From Pseudomonadota bacterium (GTDB lineage: Bacteria; Myxococcota_A; UBA796; GCA-2862545): a DNA stretch of 42,586 nt. Under the pieces are notes generated by a model, which worked only from the letters and a program-made list of their open reading frames with translations, made no database searches and had not been told where the DNA came from. Both the position numbers and the translations under genes were made by a program. This document shows positions 34,295-42,333 of this stretch, one piece after another (positions within the stretch are counted from its first letter, which is position 1; each line of letters starts with the position of its first letter). The DNA lies in the NCBI GenBank assembly GCA_023954855.1, contig JAGSGY010000048.1, forward strand, positions 1-42,586, read 5' to 3'.

Positions 34295-35767
34295 TTACAG
34301 CGCTGCTCGCCTCGCTGCAAGGCGCTCGCGGCGAGTCTGAGTGTGCTCGACTTCGGCGGGTCGGCGTCCAAGCAGGAGTACGGCGGGACGCTCAATCTCC
34401 TCGGTGGGCTCGATCTCGAAGCCCGCGGCGAGAAGCAGGCGCCCGAGCGCGTCGGGCGTGCGGCGGATAGTGGGCCAGGAAAGAACGCGATCGAGGAGCG
34501 GCCCATCGTCGCTTTCGCTGAGGGCGGAGACGATGACGACACCTCCCGGCGCGAGCGCATGCCGAGTGGACTGCAGCAGCGAGACCACCATTCGGTCTGG
34601 CATGTACTCGAGTAAGCCGTGGATGATGACGACATCTTGGCGAGGGAAGGAGTGGCGAGTGCGGCCTACCGCAAAGGCAACGAAGCGCTCTTGGGTGGTC
34701 TGCAGGATGACGCCTGAAGCCAGGTCCTCGACCGCGGCGTCGTGGTAGGCGAGCGCGTCGCGAGACTGGTCGACGATCGTGAGCACCGTCGGTCGCTCGC
34801 CCATCTTCGACGCGAGATGTGCGACGAGGCTGCCGGTGCCGGCGTTTAGGAGGAGCACACGGCGATTCCGGTGTCCGGGCAGCTCGCTGACCACAGTGCG
34901 GACGGTGGGATCACGCAGGGTTCGAAGGGCCTTGACGGTCGGCAGGTCGAGTAGCCAGGCATCGAGGAGCTCGCCGAGCTGGCCGTCGCCGCTCGGGCGT
35001 CCGACGAGGGCGTGCGAGAGGATGTCGGCCGTGCCCGCGACGCCCTGGTGGCGTCGGATACAGCGATCCGCGAGACTGGAGCGAACCAGGTAGGGGTGCA
35101 GCTCGCCGGCGAGCACCGACGAGGCCTCAGCGGCTGCCTCGGGCGCAGAGTGGGCGATGAAGAGGGAAGCCACCTGTCGGCGCAGGTCCTCGAGAGCGTC
35201 GCGCATGTCTTGTTTGGCGGCTTCGCTCGAGGGGTCGGCGCGGAGCTGGGTCTCCGCAGCTCGGAGGCGGCGCTTGGCTTCGTCTGCCAGTCTGCGGGCG
35301 TCCTCCATGGCGCGGACGGTCGAGGCGCCGGCCGTAGAGGCGGCTTTGGCGATGCCGGTCGCGACGACCGTGTTCGTCACTTCGCGCGTGCGCCGCACCG
35401 CCGTGGTGGCGATGGACTTGTAGACGAGCGATGCGAGCATCGGCTCGCGCCCGAGCAACGTGTGCAGGTCCTCGCGGGTCCAGTGGTGCACGCGGCAGCG
35501 GTCGGCAGCGCGCACATCGGCCGAGCGTGGCGCGTAGTCCACAAACGACATCTCGCCGACGACCATGCCGGCCTTGAGCACCGCGAGGACAACCTCGGGG
35601 GTGGGGCGGCGGTCGACGACCTCGAGGCTTCCGCTCTCGATCCAGAACATGTCGCCGCCCGGCTCCCCCCGCTGAAGCAGCTGGGCGCCCTTGGGTAGAT
35701 CGATGACCTCGGCGGCCGAGAGGAAGGTCGCGCGCTGATCGGCATTGAACTCGTCGAGAAAGCTCAT
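34295..35767 (-). CDS. cNMP-binding domain fused to PhcB-like methyltransferase
   Basis: A 490-residue two-domain cytoplasmic protein. Residues about 1-115 form a CRP-type cyclic-nucleotide-binding domain: the phosphate-binding cassette GEMSFVDYAPRSADVRA (71-87) keeps the Gly-Glu (71-72) and Arg81 needed to hold the cNMP phosphate. A helical linker (125-215) with heptad character follows. Residues about 222-470 resemble PhcB, the Ralstonia methyltransferase that makes 3-hydroxy fatty acid methyl ester signals: HPYLVRSSLADRCIRRHQG, LLDAWLLDLPTVKALRTLRD, SAM loop VLLLNAGTGSL (304-314), GLLEYMPDR (384-392) and ALAPGGVVIV. The SAM loop has Asn-Ala for the usual acidic-x-Gly, so activity needs testing. 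No DNA-binding domain is present. Start ATG 35767, divergent from the PE-repeat gene. Confidence 0.85.
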   Translation of the reverse strand: MSFLDEFNADQRATFLSAAEVIDLPKGAQLLQRGEPGGDMFWIESGSLEVVDRRPTPEVVLAVLKAGMVVGEMSFVDYAPRSADVRAADRCRVHHWTREDLHTLLGREPMLASLVYKSIATTAVRRTREVTNTVVATGIAKAASTAGASTVRAMEDARRLADEAKRRLRAAETQLRADPSSEAAKQDMRDALEDLRRQVASLFIAHSAPEAAAEASSVLAGELHPYLVRSSLADRCIRRHQGVAGTADILSHALVGRPSGDGQLGELLDAWLLDLPTVKALRTLRDPTVRTVVSELPGHRNRRVLLLNAGTGSLVAHLASKMGERPTVLTIVDQSRDALAYHDAAVEDLASGVILQTTQERFVAFAVGRTRHSFPRQDVVIIHGLLEYMPDRMVVSLLQSTRHALAPGGVVIVSALSESDDGPLLDRVLSWPTIRRTPDALGRLLLAAGFEIEPTEEIERPAVLLLGRRPAEVEHTQTRRERLAARRAAL

Positions 35768-35845
35768 GGGTGGGCGGACACTACCTCATCCGAATCGTGA
35801 CGGGGACCCCCTTCCCGGATACTGCGTCGTTTCAGTGGAGGACGG

Positions 35846-36315
<470 letters not shown>

Positions 36316-36319
<4 letters not shown>

Positions 36320-37128
36320 TGCGCCTTGCACCGTTGCTCGTGCTGCTCGCATGCGGTGAGAGCGAGCCGCTCTGCCCCTCTGATGAGGCGGTGCTCGCAA
36401 CGGTGGGTTCTGAGTCGTTGACCTGCGCAGATGCGGGAGCTGCCCGATCCTACATCGAGGTTCTCGCGGCTCGCGATGTGCCGAAGGGCGATCGCGAGCG
36501 CTTGTTCGAGGCGGTGAAGCTGCGCTTCGAGGCCGACGCTGCGGGGACACGCGCTGATCTGGATGCCGCGCGCACGGCTGCGGCAGAGCTGTCTTCGGGG
36601 ACGGGTCTGGCGGTCGCTGAGAAACGCTCTCGGGCCGTGTACGCGGCGCACAAGCGTAAGGGTCCGCTCATGGGTGTCGATGACGTCGTACTCTCGACGA
36701 TGTCGCGCACGACCCAGAAGTGGAGCAAAGACGACACTACCGAGCTTGCGATGACCGAGCTCGATGTCGAAGGATGGCTCTTCTACGCGTCGCTCTGTCG
36801 CGAAGTGCAGGGGGGAACGCCCCTCAAGCTCTCGATCGCCGATCGCGTACCGGCGTACCAAGTCGTGGGCGATCTCTTCGAGGGCGGCACCGCTGAGGAA
36901 CAGATTGCCCTCGCCGCCATGGGGCCGTTCTGGGCCGATGTGAAGGGACGCTGGGCGGGGGCCTCGTACGAGCAGCAGCAGGCTTGGATTTCGGCCGCGC
37001 CGCTACCGCCGCCGATGACGGGCTCTTCGCTGGGCTATTTCGAGGCCGTCATGGCGCAGCCGCCGAGCAAGCATGCGGCCGCACTGCACGACAAGCTCGG
37101 CCCGCTCTCGATCAAGGGCGCACAGTGA
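36316..37128 (+). CDS. Predicted lipoprotein, function unknown
   Basis: A 270-residue protein starting MMRLAPLLVLLACGESE, with a very short signal and lipobox LLAC (Cys13). The mature protein is mainly helical, begins with a cysteine-bearing segment (PLCPSDEAVLATVGSESLTC) and has a charged Lys-rich stretch near 110-140. The N-terminal VLATVGSESLTCADA followed by long helices is reminiscent of a SurA/PrsA-type parvulin chaperone N-domain, but no PPIase domain is seen, so this is only a resemblance. It overlaps both neighbours (ATGA with the upstream gene, GTGA with the downstream gene). Confidence 0.75.
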
Positions 37129-38126
37129 CCGACCCGTTCGCCCCTCCCGAGGATGTGCGGACGGGCGCGGGAGCCTCGGGAGTTGCGGCGGGCTGGATGC
37201 TGGCTTTCGGCGCGCTCGGTTCAGCGGTGGGGTCGGTACTCGTGATCACTGGAGTGGCCGGCCACATTGCCGTGGCGGCGCTCCCACTGGCTGCCCTGGG
37301 TGCCGTGGCTGGATTGGTTGCGCACCAGGTGGAGCACGCGCGAGCGCTCACGCGAACACCCGTGGTGGATGCGCGCGGACGCTCCGTGCAGCCGCTGGGC
37401 ACCTGGCTCGTTGCCGTGCCTCTGCTGATTGGCGCGGTGTCGCTGCTGGCATTGGTGGTCGTGGGGTCCGTGTACTCGCAGAGCCGCGGCATCGGCGCCG
37501 GCTTCTTGCTGCTCTCCGTGGGGTTGGCCGCGTTGTTTCGGCCGCTGTACGCGACCAGTCGTTTGCGGGGCGCGATCGAGACGGCATCGAGAGGGGAGCG
37601 GGCAGAGGCGGAACTCACGACCTTGGCGACGGCATGGTGGTCGCCCAAGAGCGTGCGCGGGCAGGCCTCACTGAACCTTGGGCTCCTCGCCCTGCGGAAC
37701 GGGGACTTCGACCGTGCTGCGCAGTGGTACGCGATGGTCCAGTCCGGGCGCGCCGCAGGCTTTGCTGCGACGGGGCTTGCCCTTGTGTTTGTGGGGCTCG
37801 AGCGTTTCGAAGAGGCGGAAGGTGCCCTTCGCGACGCGGCAACGTCGGCAGCCGGGCGTCATGTACAGGGGGAGCTCGATGGGGTGCGCTTGCTCCTCGT
37901 GTTGCGACGGGACGGTTCTGCCGATGCCCTCGACCTTGCAGGGCGGCTGCATCCGCCGGCTCCAGGGGCGCTCTACACGGGCGCACTCGCGGCGGCCTTG
38001 ATGGCTGCGGGGCGCGAGGTCGAGGCCATGGCGATGATGGAGGACGGCGGTACAGATGCGCTGCAGGCATCGGGGCTGGGTCACCTTCTTCCGGAGCTGG
38101 CCGGCGCGATCGGTTCGCGCGTGTAA
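37125..38126 (+). CDS. Multi-spanning membrane protein with TPR-like domain
   Basis: A 333-residue protein from GTG 37125, overlapping the upstream stop as GTGA. Four hydrophobic segments (about 20-45, 47-65, 88-113 and 118-138) are followed by a cytoplasmic or periplasmic helical-repeat region (about 175-325) with TPR-like units such as LNLGLLALRNGDFDRAAQWYA and GLALVFVGLERFEEAEGALRDA. No catalytic motif. Last gene of the three-gene coupled operon; the TRAP genes start only 9 bases later and may be co-transcribed. Confidence 0.78.
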   Translation: MTDPFAPPEDVRTGAGASGVAAGWMLAFGALGSAVGSVLVITGVAGHIAVAALPLAALGAVAGLVAHQVEHARALTRTPVVDARGRSVQPLGTWLVAVPLLIGAVSLLALVVVGSVYSQSRGIGAGFLLLSVGLAALFRPLYATSRLRGAIETASRGERAEAELTTLATAWWSPKSVRGQASLNLGLLALRNGDFDRAAQWYAMVQSGRAAGFAATGLALVFVGLERFEEAEGALRDAATSAAGRHVQGELDGVRLLLVLRRDGSADALDLAGRLHPPAPGALYTGALAAALMAAGREVEAMAMMEDGGTDALQASGLGHLLPELAGAIGSRV

Positions 38127-38135
38127 GGTGGCGGC

Positions 38136-38675
38136 GTGACCACGCTTCTACAGATTTCAGCGGCCATCGATCGCCTCACCGCAAAGCTCGGCAGCGCCGT
38201 GTCCTGGGCGGTGCTCGCCATGGTGATGCTCGGCGCGTTCAACGCGCTCGCCCGGTACTCGAGCCGCTTTCTGGGCGTGAATCTCTCGAGCAACGCGTTT
38301 CTCGAGGGCCAGTGGTACTTGTTCAGCCTGGTCTTCTTATTCGGCGCGGCAGAGGCCCTTCGCGCGGACAAGCATGTGCGTGTCGATGTGCTCTACGGCC
38401 GCCTCTCGAAGCGAGGGAAGGCGGGTATCAACCTGGTCGGAACGGTTCTTTTCCTCGTTCCGTTCTGCATCTTTGGACTGATCACCACCTTCCCTTGGGT
38501 CGCTGAGTCGTGGGCCGTCTGGGAGGTCTCGCCAGACCCCGGTGGCCTGCCCAGGTACCCGATCAAGAGCGCCCTGCTCGTGGCCTTCGCGTGGGTTCTC
38601 ATTCAGGGACTGTCGGAGATTGTGAAGGCGCTGGCCATCGTGCTCGAGCCGGCGCCGGAGCCGTCCGATGGGTGA
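38136..38675 (+). CDS. dctQ: TRAP transporter small permease (DctQ)
   Basis: A 179-residue small membrane subunit of a tripartite ATP-independent periplasmic transporter. Four hydrophobic helices are visible, with the family segment FLEGQWYLFSLVFLFGAAEALRADKHVRVDV (in pieces: EGQWYLFSLVFLFG and RADKHVRVDVLY). The GTG start at 38136 is preceded by AGGTGG. It overlaps dctM by 8 bases. Resembles the subunits annotated for mannitol/chloroaromatic or 2-oxoacid TRAP systems, but substrate cannot be read from this subunit. Confidence 0.92.
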   Translation: MTTLLQISAAIDRLTAKLGSAVSWAVLAMVMLGAFNALARYSSRFLGVNLSSNAFLEGQWYLFSLVFLFGAAEALRADKHVRVDVLYGRLSKRGKAGINLVGTVLFLVPFCIFGLITTFPWVAESWAVWEVSPDPGGLPRYPIKSALLVAFAWVLIQGLSEIVKALAIVLEPAPEPSDG

Positions 38676-39993
38676 GGAGCTGCTCGGACCCCTGATGTTC
38701 GTCATGGCATTCACGCTGATCTTCAGCGGCTATCCGGTGGCGTTCTCGCTTGGTGGCACCGCCCTGGTCTTCGCGGGCATCGGCATCTGGCAGGGATTGT
38801 TCGAATTCAACCTGCTGTACGCCTTTCCGCAGCGCACCTTCGGCATCATGTCGAACTACGTGCTGCTCGCGGTGCCCTTCTTCATCTTCATGGGGACGAT
38901 GCTCGAGAAGAGCCGCCTCGCCGAAGACCTGCTCACCACCATCGGCGCGTTGTTCGGTCAGCTTCGCGGCGGTCTCGCGCTTGCCGTCGTGTTCGTCGGA
39001 GGCCTTCTCGCGGCGGCAACGGGCGTCGTCGGCGCGTCGGTCGTCGCGATGGGCCTGATCTCGTTGCCGGTCATGCTTCGCTACGGGTACAGCAAGTCGC
39101 TGTCTGCGGGCGTGATCTGTGCGTCTGGAACCCTCGGTCAGATCATCCCACCCTCGGTGGTGCTCATCGTGCTCGCCGATCAACTCGGCGTCTCGGTCGG
39201 GGACCTGTTCCTCGGCTCGGTCATCCCCGGCGTGATGCTGGCCTGCATGTACGCCCTCTACGTCGTCGGCGTCGCCTTCTTCTCGGCCGACGCCGCTCCT
39301 GCGCTGCCCCCCGAGGCGCGTCCCGAGAACGTGAGCGCTCTCGCCTTGCAGGTCGTCAAGGTGATGATCCCACCGCTGGTGCTGATCTTCCTCGTTCTCG
39401 GAAGCATCTTCATGGGCGTTGCCACGCCGACCGAAGCGGGCGCTCTCGGTGGCGTCGGTGCCATGCTCCTCGCCGCTGCGAATCGACGGCTCACGCTCGA
39501 GGCGGTTCGTGGTGCCATGGAGGAGACGACCAAGCTCACCGCGATGGTGGTGTTTCTGCTGATCGGTTCGACGCTGTTCTCGCTGGTCTTCCGCGGGCTC
39601 TATGGCGACATCTGGATTGAGGACCTGCTCACCAACTTGCCCGGTGGGACGGTGGGGTTGCTCATCGTCGCGAACATCACCGTGTTCATCCTCGGTTTCT
39701 TCATCGACTTCTTCGAAATCGCGTTCATCATCTTGCCGCTGCTGGTGCCGGCGGCCTCGGTTCTCGGCATCGACCTGGTCTGGTTCGGCGTCGTGCTCGG
39801 CATGAACCTGCAGACGAGCTTTCTGACGCCGCCGTTCGGCTTCTCGCTGTTCTATCTGCGAGGCGTGGCGCCCGAAGAGGTGACCACCGGCGACATCTAC
39901 CGGGGTGTGCTGCCGTTCATCGCGATTCAGGTGGTCGCGCTCGCGCTCGTGATTCAGTTCCCGATCTTGGTGCGCTTCCTCATTCCCGCCTGA
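38668..39993 (+). CDS. dctM: TRAP transporter large permease (DctM)
   Basis: A 441-residue inner-membrane subunit that carries the Na+-coupled substrate path of a TRAP transporter. About 12 hydrophobic helices; characteristic stretches are FSGYPVAFSLGGTALVFAG, GIMSNYVLLAVPFFIFMGTMLEKS (in pieces), CASGTLGQIIPPSVVLIVLAD and FLTPPFGFSLFYLRGVAPE. The twin helical hairpins with the SGTLG and TPPFG motifs mark the transport core. Its stop is only 3 bases from the convergent stop of the binding-protein gene, so transcripts of the two strands must overlap. Confidence 0.95.
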   Translation: MGEELLGPLMFVMAFTLIFSGYPVAFSLGGTALVFAGIGIWQGLFEFNLLYAFPQRTFGIMSNYVLLAVPFFIFMGTMLEKSRLAEDLLTTIGALFGQLRGGLALAVVFVGGLLAAATGVVGASVVAMGLISLPVMLRYGYSKSLSAGVICASGTLGQIIPPSVVLIVLADQLGVSVGDLFLGSVIPGVMLACMYALYVVGVAFFSADAAPALPPEARPENVSALALQVVKVMIPPLVLIFLVLGSIFMGVATPTEAGALGGVGAMLLAAANRRLTLEAVRGAMEETTKLTAMVVFLLIGSTLFSLVFRGLYGDIWIEDLLTNLPGGTVGLLIVANITVFILGFFIDFFEIAFIILPLLVPAASVLGIDLVWFGVVLGMNLQTSFLTPPFGFSLFYLRGVAPEEVTTGDIYRGVLPFIAIQVVALALVIQFPILVRFLIPA

Positions 39994-39996
39994 GTC

Positions 39997-41085
39997 CTAC
40001 TTGAAGCTCGCCTCGGCGTAGGCGCGCTCTGCGAGAGCAAACCAGGCAAAGCTCTCGTCGCGGAAACTCTTGAAGCTGTCGTAGATCTTCTTGTACCCAG
40101 CGTCGGCGGCGGCGCCCTCGGCGAGCATCTGATCCGACGCCTCGCGGGCCGCTGCCATCAGGTCGTCCGAGAACTTGCGGGTGGTGACGCCCGCCTCGAG
40201 CAAGCGCTTGAGGGCAGCCGGGTTCTTCGCGTCGTACCGCGTCTGCATAGCGAGTCCGCCCTCGTGGCACGCGACCTTGAGAATGGCCTGGTACTCGGCG
40301 GGAAGGGCCGCGAGCTGCTCTTGGTTGACGAAGAACGAGAGGCTTGGTCCGGGCTCCCACCAGCCTGGGTAGTAGTAGTTCTTGGCGACCTTGTGAAAGC
40401 CGAGCTTCTCGTCGTCGTAGGGGCCCACCCAGTCGGTAGCGTCGATGGCTCCTCGCTCGAGGGCGGGGAAGATCTCTCCGCCAGCGATGGTCTGAGTCGC
40501 GACGCCGAGGGCCTCCATGACTTTGCCGCCCATGCCGGGGATGCGCATCTTTAGGCCGCTGAGGGCCGCGAGATCGGGAACCTCAGGCACAAACCAGCCG
40601 CCCATCTGCACGCCGGTGTTGCCGCCGGGAATGCTGTGTACGCCGAAGTCTGCGTAGAGCTCGTTCACTAGCTCGATGCCGCCACCCTCGAGCAGCCATG
40701 CGTTCTGCTGGCGAGCCGTCATGCCAAACGGAACGCAGGTGTCGAAGGCGAGCGCGGGGTTCTTGCCGATGTAGTAGTACGACGCGCTCTGGCCGATCGG
40801 GACGGTGCCCTGCTGGACCGCATCCAGGACCTCGAGTCCCGGCACGAGCTCGCCGGCGGGGTAGCAGCGAATGTCGAAGTTGCCGTCGGTCATCGCTTTG
40901 ACGCGCTCCGCCATGACTTCGGCGGCGCCGTAGATGGTGTCGAGGCTGCGGGGGAAAGAGGAGGCCAGCCGCCAGCGGATCTTCTTGCGCGTGTGCACTG
41001 CAGGGCCGGCACCTTCGCCTCCTCCACTGCAGGCAGCCAGCACTCCGCCCGCTAGGGCACCCGTCAGCAGGTCGCGTCGCTTCAT
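39997..41085 (-). CDS. dctP: TRAP transporter substrate-binding protein (TakP-like), Tat lipoprotein
   Basis: A 362-residue periplasmic binding protein. MKRRDLLTGALAGGVLAACSGG combines a twin-arginine motif (RRDLL) with a lipobox (LAAC; Cys19), so it should be exported folded by Tat and anchored to the membrane. The mature fold is DctP type (RWRLASSFPRSLDTIYGAAE); residues ATDWVGPYDDEKLGF and YYYPGWWEPGP match the TakP/FcbT1 group, known to bind 2-oxoacids or similar carboxylates, often with a metal ion. GGAGG lies 4 bases before ATG 41085. Unusually, it is convergent to dctQM instead of leading or ending their operon, so it has its own promoter. Confidence 0.93.
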   Translation of the reverse strand: MKRRDLLTGALAGGVLAACSGGGEGAGPAVHTRKKIRWRLASSFPRSLDTIYGAAEVMAERVKAMTDGNFDIRCYPAGELVPGLEVLDAVQQGTVPIGQSASYYYIGKNPALAFDTCVPFGMTARQQNAWLLEGGGIELVNELYADFGVHSIPGGNTGVQMGGWFVPEVPDLAALSGLKMRIPGMGGKVMEALGVATQTIAGGEIFPALERGAIDATDWVGPYDDEKLGFHKVAKNYYYPGWWEPGPSLSFFVNQEQLAALPAEYQAILKVACHEGGLAMQTRYDAKNPAALKRLLEAGVTTRKFSDDLMAAAREASDQMLAEGAAADAGYKKIYDSFKSFRDESFAWFALAERAYAEASFK

Positions 41086-41163
41086 CCGTCCTCCAAGGCG
41101 GCGGAGCGTACACCAGCCCGTGCTGAGGTGCGAGCGCGCGGATGGACCGCAGCGAGCGCAGTG

Positions 41164-41769
41164 TCACCTTTCGATGTCGTATGTCACCGGTCGGATACGC
41201 GTCCTCCAACGCTGTCGGGAGACGACGGGCAGGCGTGGCCACTCCTCGATCTCGCCGTCGGGCATTGAGATGGTGGCAAATGCGGTCAGCGAGTCCTCTC
41301 CGGAGACGACTTCGGTTGCCGACCACTCGAGGTAGCCATCCAGGAAGACTGCGATCGACACCTCGTTGTCGGCGTACTCGGTCTCATCCTGGAACCGCGG
41401 AAGGTCATGCGCGACGATGGTGTAGTGCCCGCTGTCGGCCGATGGCAGGACGGTGTACTCGGGACCGCGGTGAATGTTGTCATCGGACAACTGGGGCTGT
41501 AGGCCATCTTCGCTCCACAGCTGGGTATTGCCCTGACAATTCCAGTAGTAGCAATCGTCGGAGCCGAACAGGCTGCCGCCGGCTCGGACCAGGTGCAGGT
41601 CCATGTCCTCTTCGAGGCTCCAAGTCATGCGCACCTCGAGTGCGTAGTCCTCGGAGAGGCCGCGGCGGGGTTGGCGCTCCCACTCTTGCTCGCCTTGGCA
41701 GCCGGTTGAGGAGAGCAACAGAAGGGCGGGTAGGGCGTAGCGCGTCGTGACCTCAGGGGTTGAAGCCAT
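41164..41769 (-). CDS. Predicted lipoprotein with DUF2135-like beta domain
   Basis: A 201-residue protein. From ATG 41769 the N-terminus ASTPEVTTRYALPALLLLSSTGCQGEQ gives a signal and lipobox (STGC). The mature domain has DMDLHLVRAGGSLFGSDDCYYWNC, in pieces MDLHLVRAGGSLF and DDCYYWNC, a pattern frequent in deltaproteobacterial surface proteins related to DUF2135 (usually DxDLHLxxPGG...DCYxxN). GPEYTVLPSADSGHYTIVAHDL continues the sandwich. No good ribosome site is visible. It lies 78 bases upstream of the dctP gene on the same strand. Confidence 0.75.
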   Translation of the reverse strand: MASTPEVTTRYALPALLLLSSTGCQGEQEWERQPRRGLSEDYALEVRMTWSLEEDMDLHLVRAGGSLFGSDDCYYWNCQGNTQLWSEDGLQPQLSDDNIHRGPEYTVLPSADSGHYTIVAHDLPRFQDETEYADNEVSIAVFLDGYLEWSATEVVSGEDSLTAFATISMPDGEIEEWPRLPVVSRQRWRTRIRPVTYDIER

Positions 41770-41810
41770 GCGATGCAGCCTGCGTGCCAAGGCCGAGGAT
41801 TTGATCCACG

Positions 41811-41842
41811 AAAAAACCCGCCCGTCTTGCGACGATCGGGCT
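41811..41842 (-). terminator. Rho-independent terminator with no obvious upstream gene
   Basis: On minus: outer stem AGCCCG/CGGGTT, a 2x2 internal loop, inner stem CGTC/GACG, GCAA (GNRA) tetraloop, then six T (41816-41811). It is a good intrinsic terminator for minus-strand RNA coming from 41.85-42.3 kb, where I see no credible minus-strand CDS. Confidence 0.75.
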
Positions 41843-42333
41843 CTTCGGGCTTCTTCCCGCTTCGGTGGTTCAGCTTCTGCGAGTGAAAGTCAATCGGGTC
41901 GCCATGTGCCGTTCTACTGGTATTCGTGGGCGTTCATACGGAAGCGAACGGAAGCGAAGGGCGTTTGATAGCGGAGGTTGTAGGGTGTGGTCTGTCCCTG
42001 GCGTGTCCCGTGCGCTCTTGGCGTGGCGCCTTGGCCGCGGCCCAAGGGGACGCTGCGAACCCCGCTGCGGTGAGTGAACCATTCCAAGGATCTCCGCGGA
42101 GAGGGGCCGCAGTGCTCACGCTCACGGCCGGCTGACGTGAGACCGGACCGCCCGCATTGAACATTAAATGAATAGGTTTGCTCTGGCTTGTTGTTTCGAT
42201 CCCTCGTGCGCCATGTCGGACGGAGCACACCCTCACAAGTCCCTGCATGGCGCATCAACAAAATGAGACAACCTGCTCCTTGTCCTTCGCCGTCCCCAGT
42301 CCAATAGTTAGTTGGATTACTAATGGAGAAGTT
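41843..42333. other. 490-bp region without a convincing gene; possible non-coding RNA on minus
   Basis: Short open frames on minus (for example 42082-41870) are Arg-rich and lack a ribosome site or recognisable domain, so I do not call them. The region has a 10-base tandem repeat (CGGAAGCGAA, twice, about 41939-41958), a CTCCGCGGAG palindrome near 42090, a CTCACG/CGTGAG inverted repeat near 42120-42142, and an AT-richer right part (42155-42333) likely to hold the promoter of the lipoprotein at 42334. I looked for tmRNA, RNase P RNA, SRP RNA and tRNA signatures and saw none. Confidence 0.4.

Noticed and set aside
41843-42333. tmRNA, RNase P RNA or SRP RNA
   Set aside because: Conserved cores such as the TPsiC-arm/CCA end, GAGGAAAGTCC or GGAAG-GCAG elements were not found on either strand.
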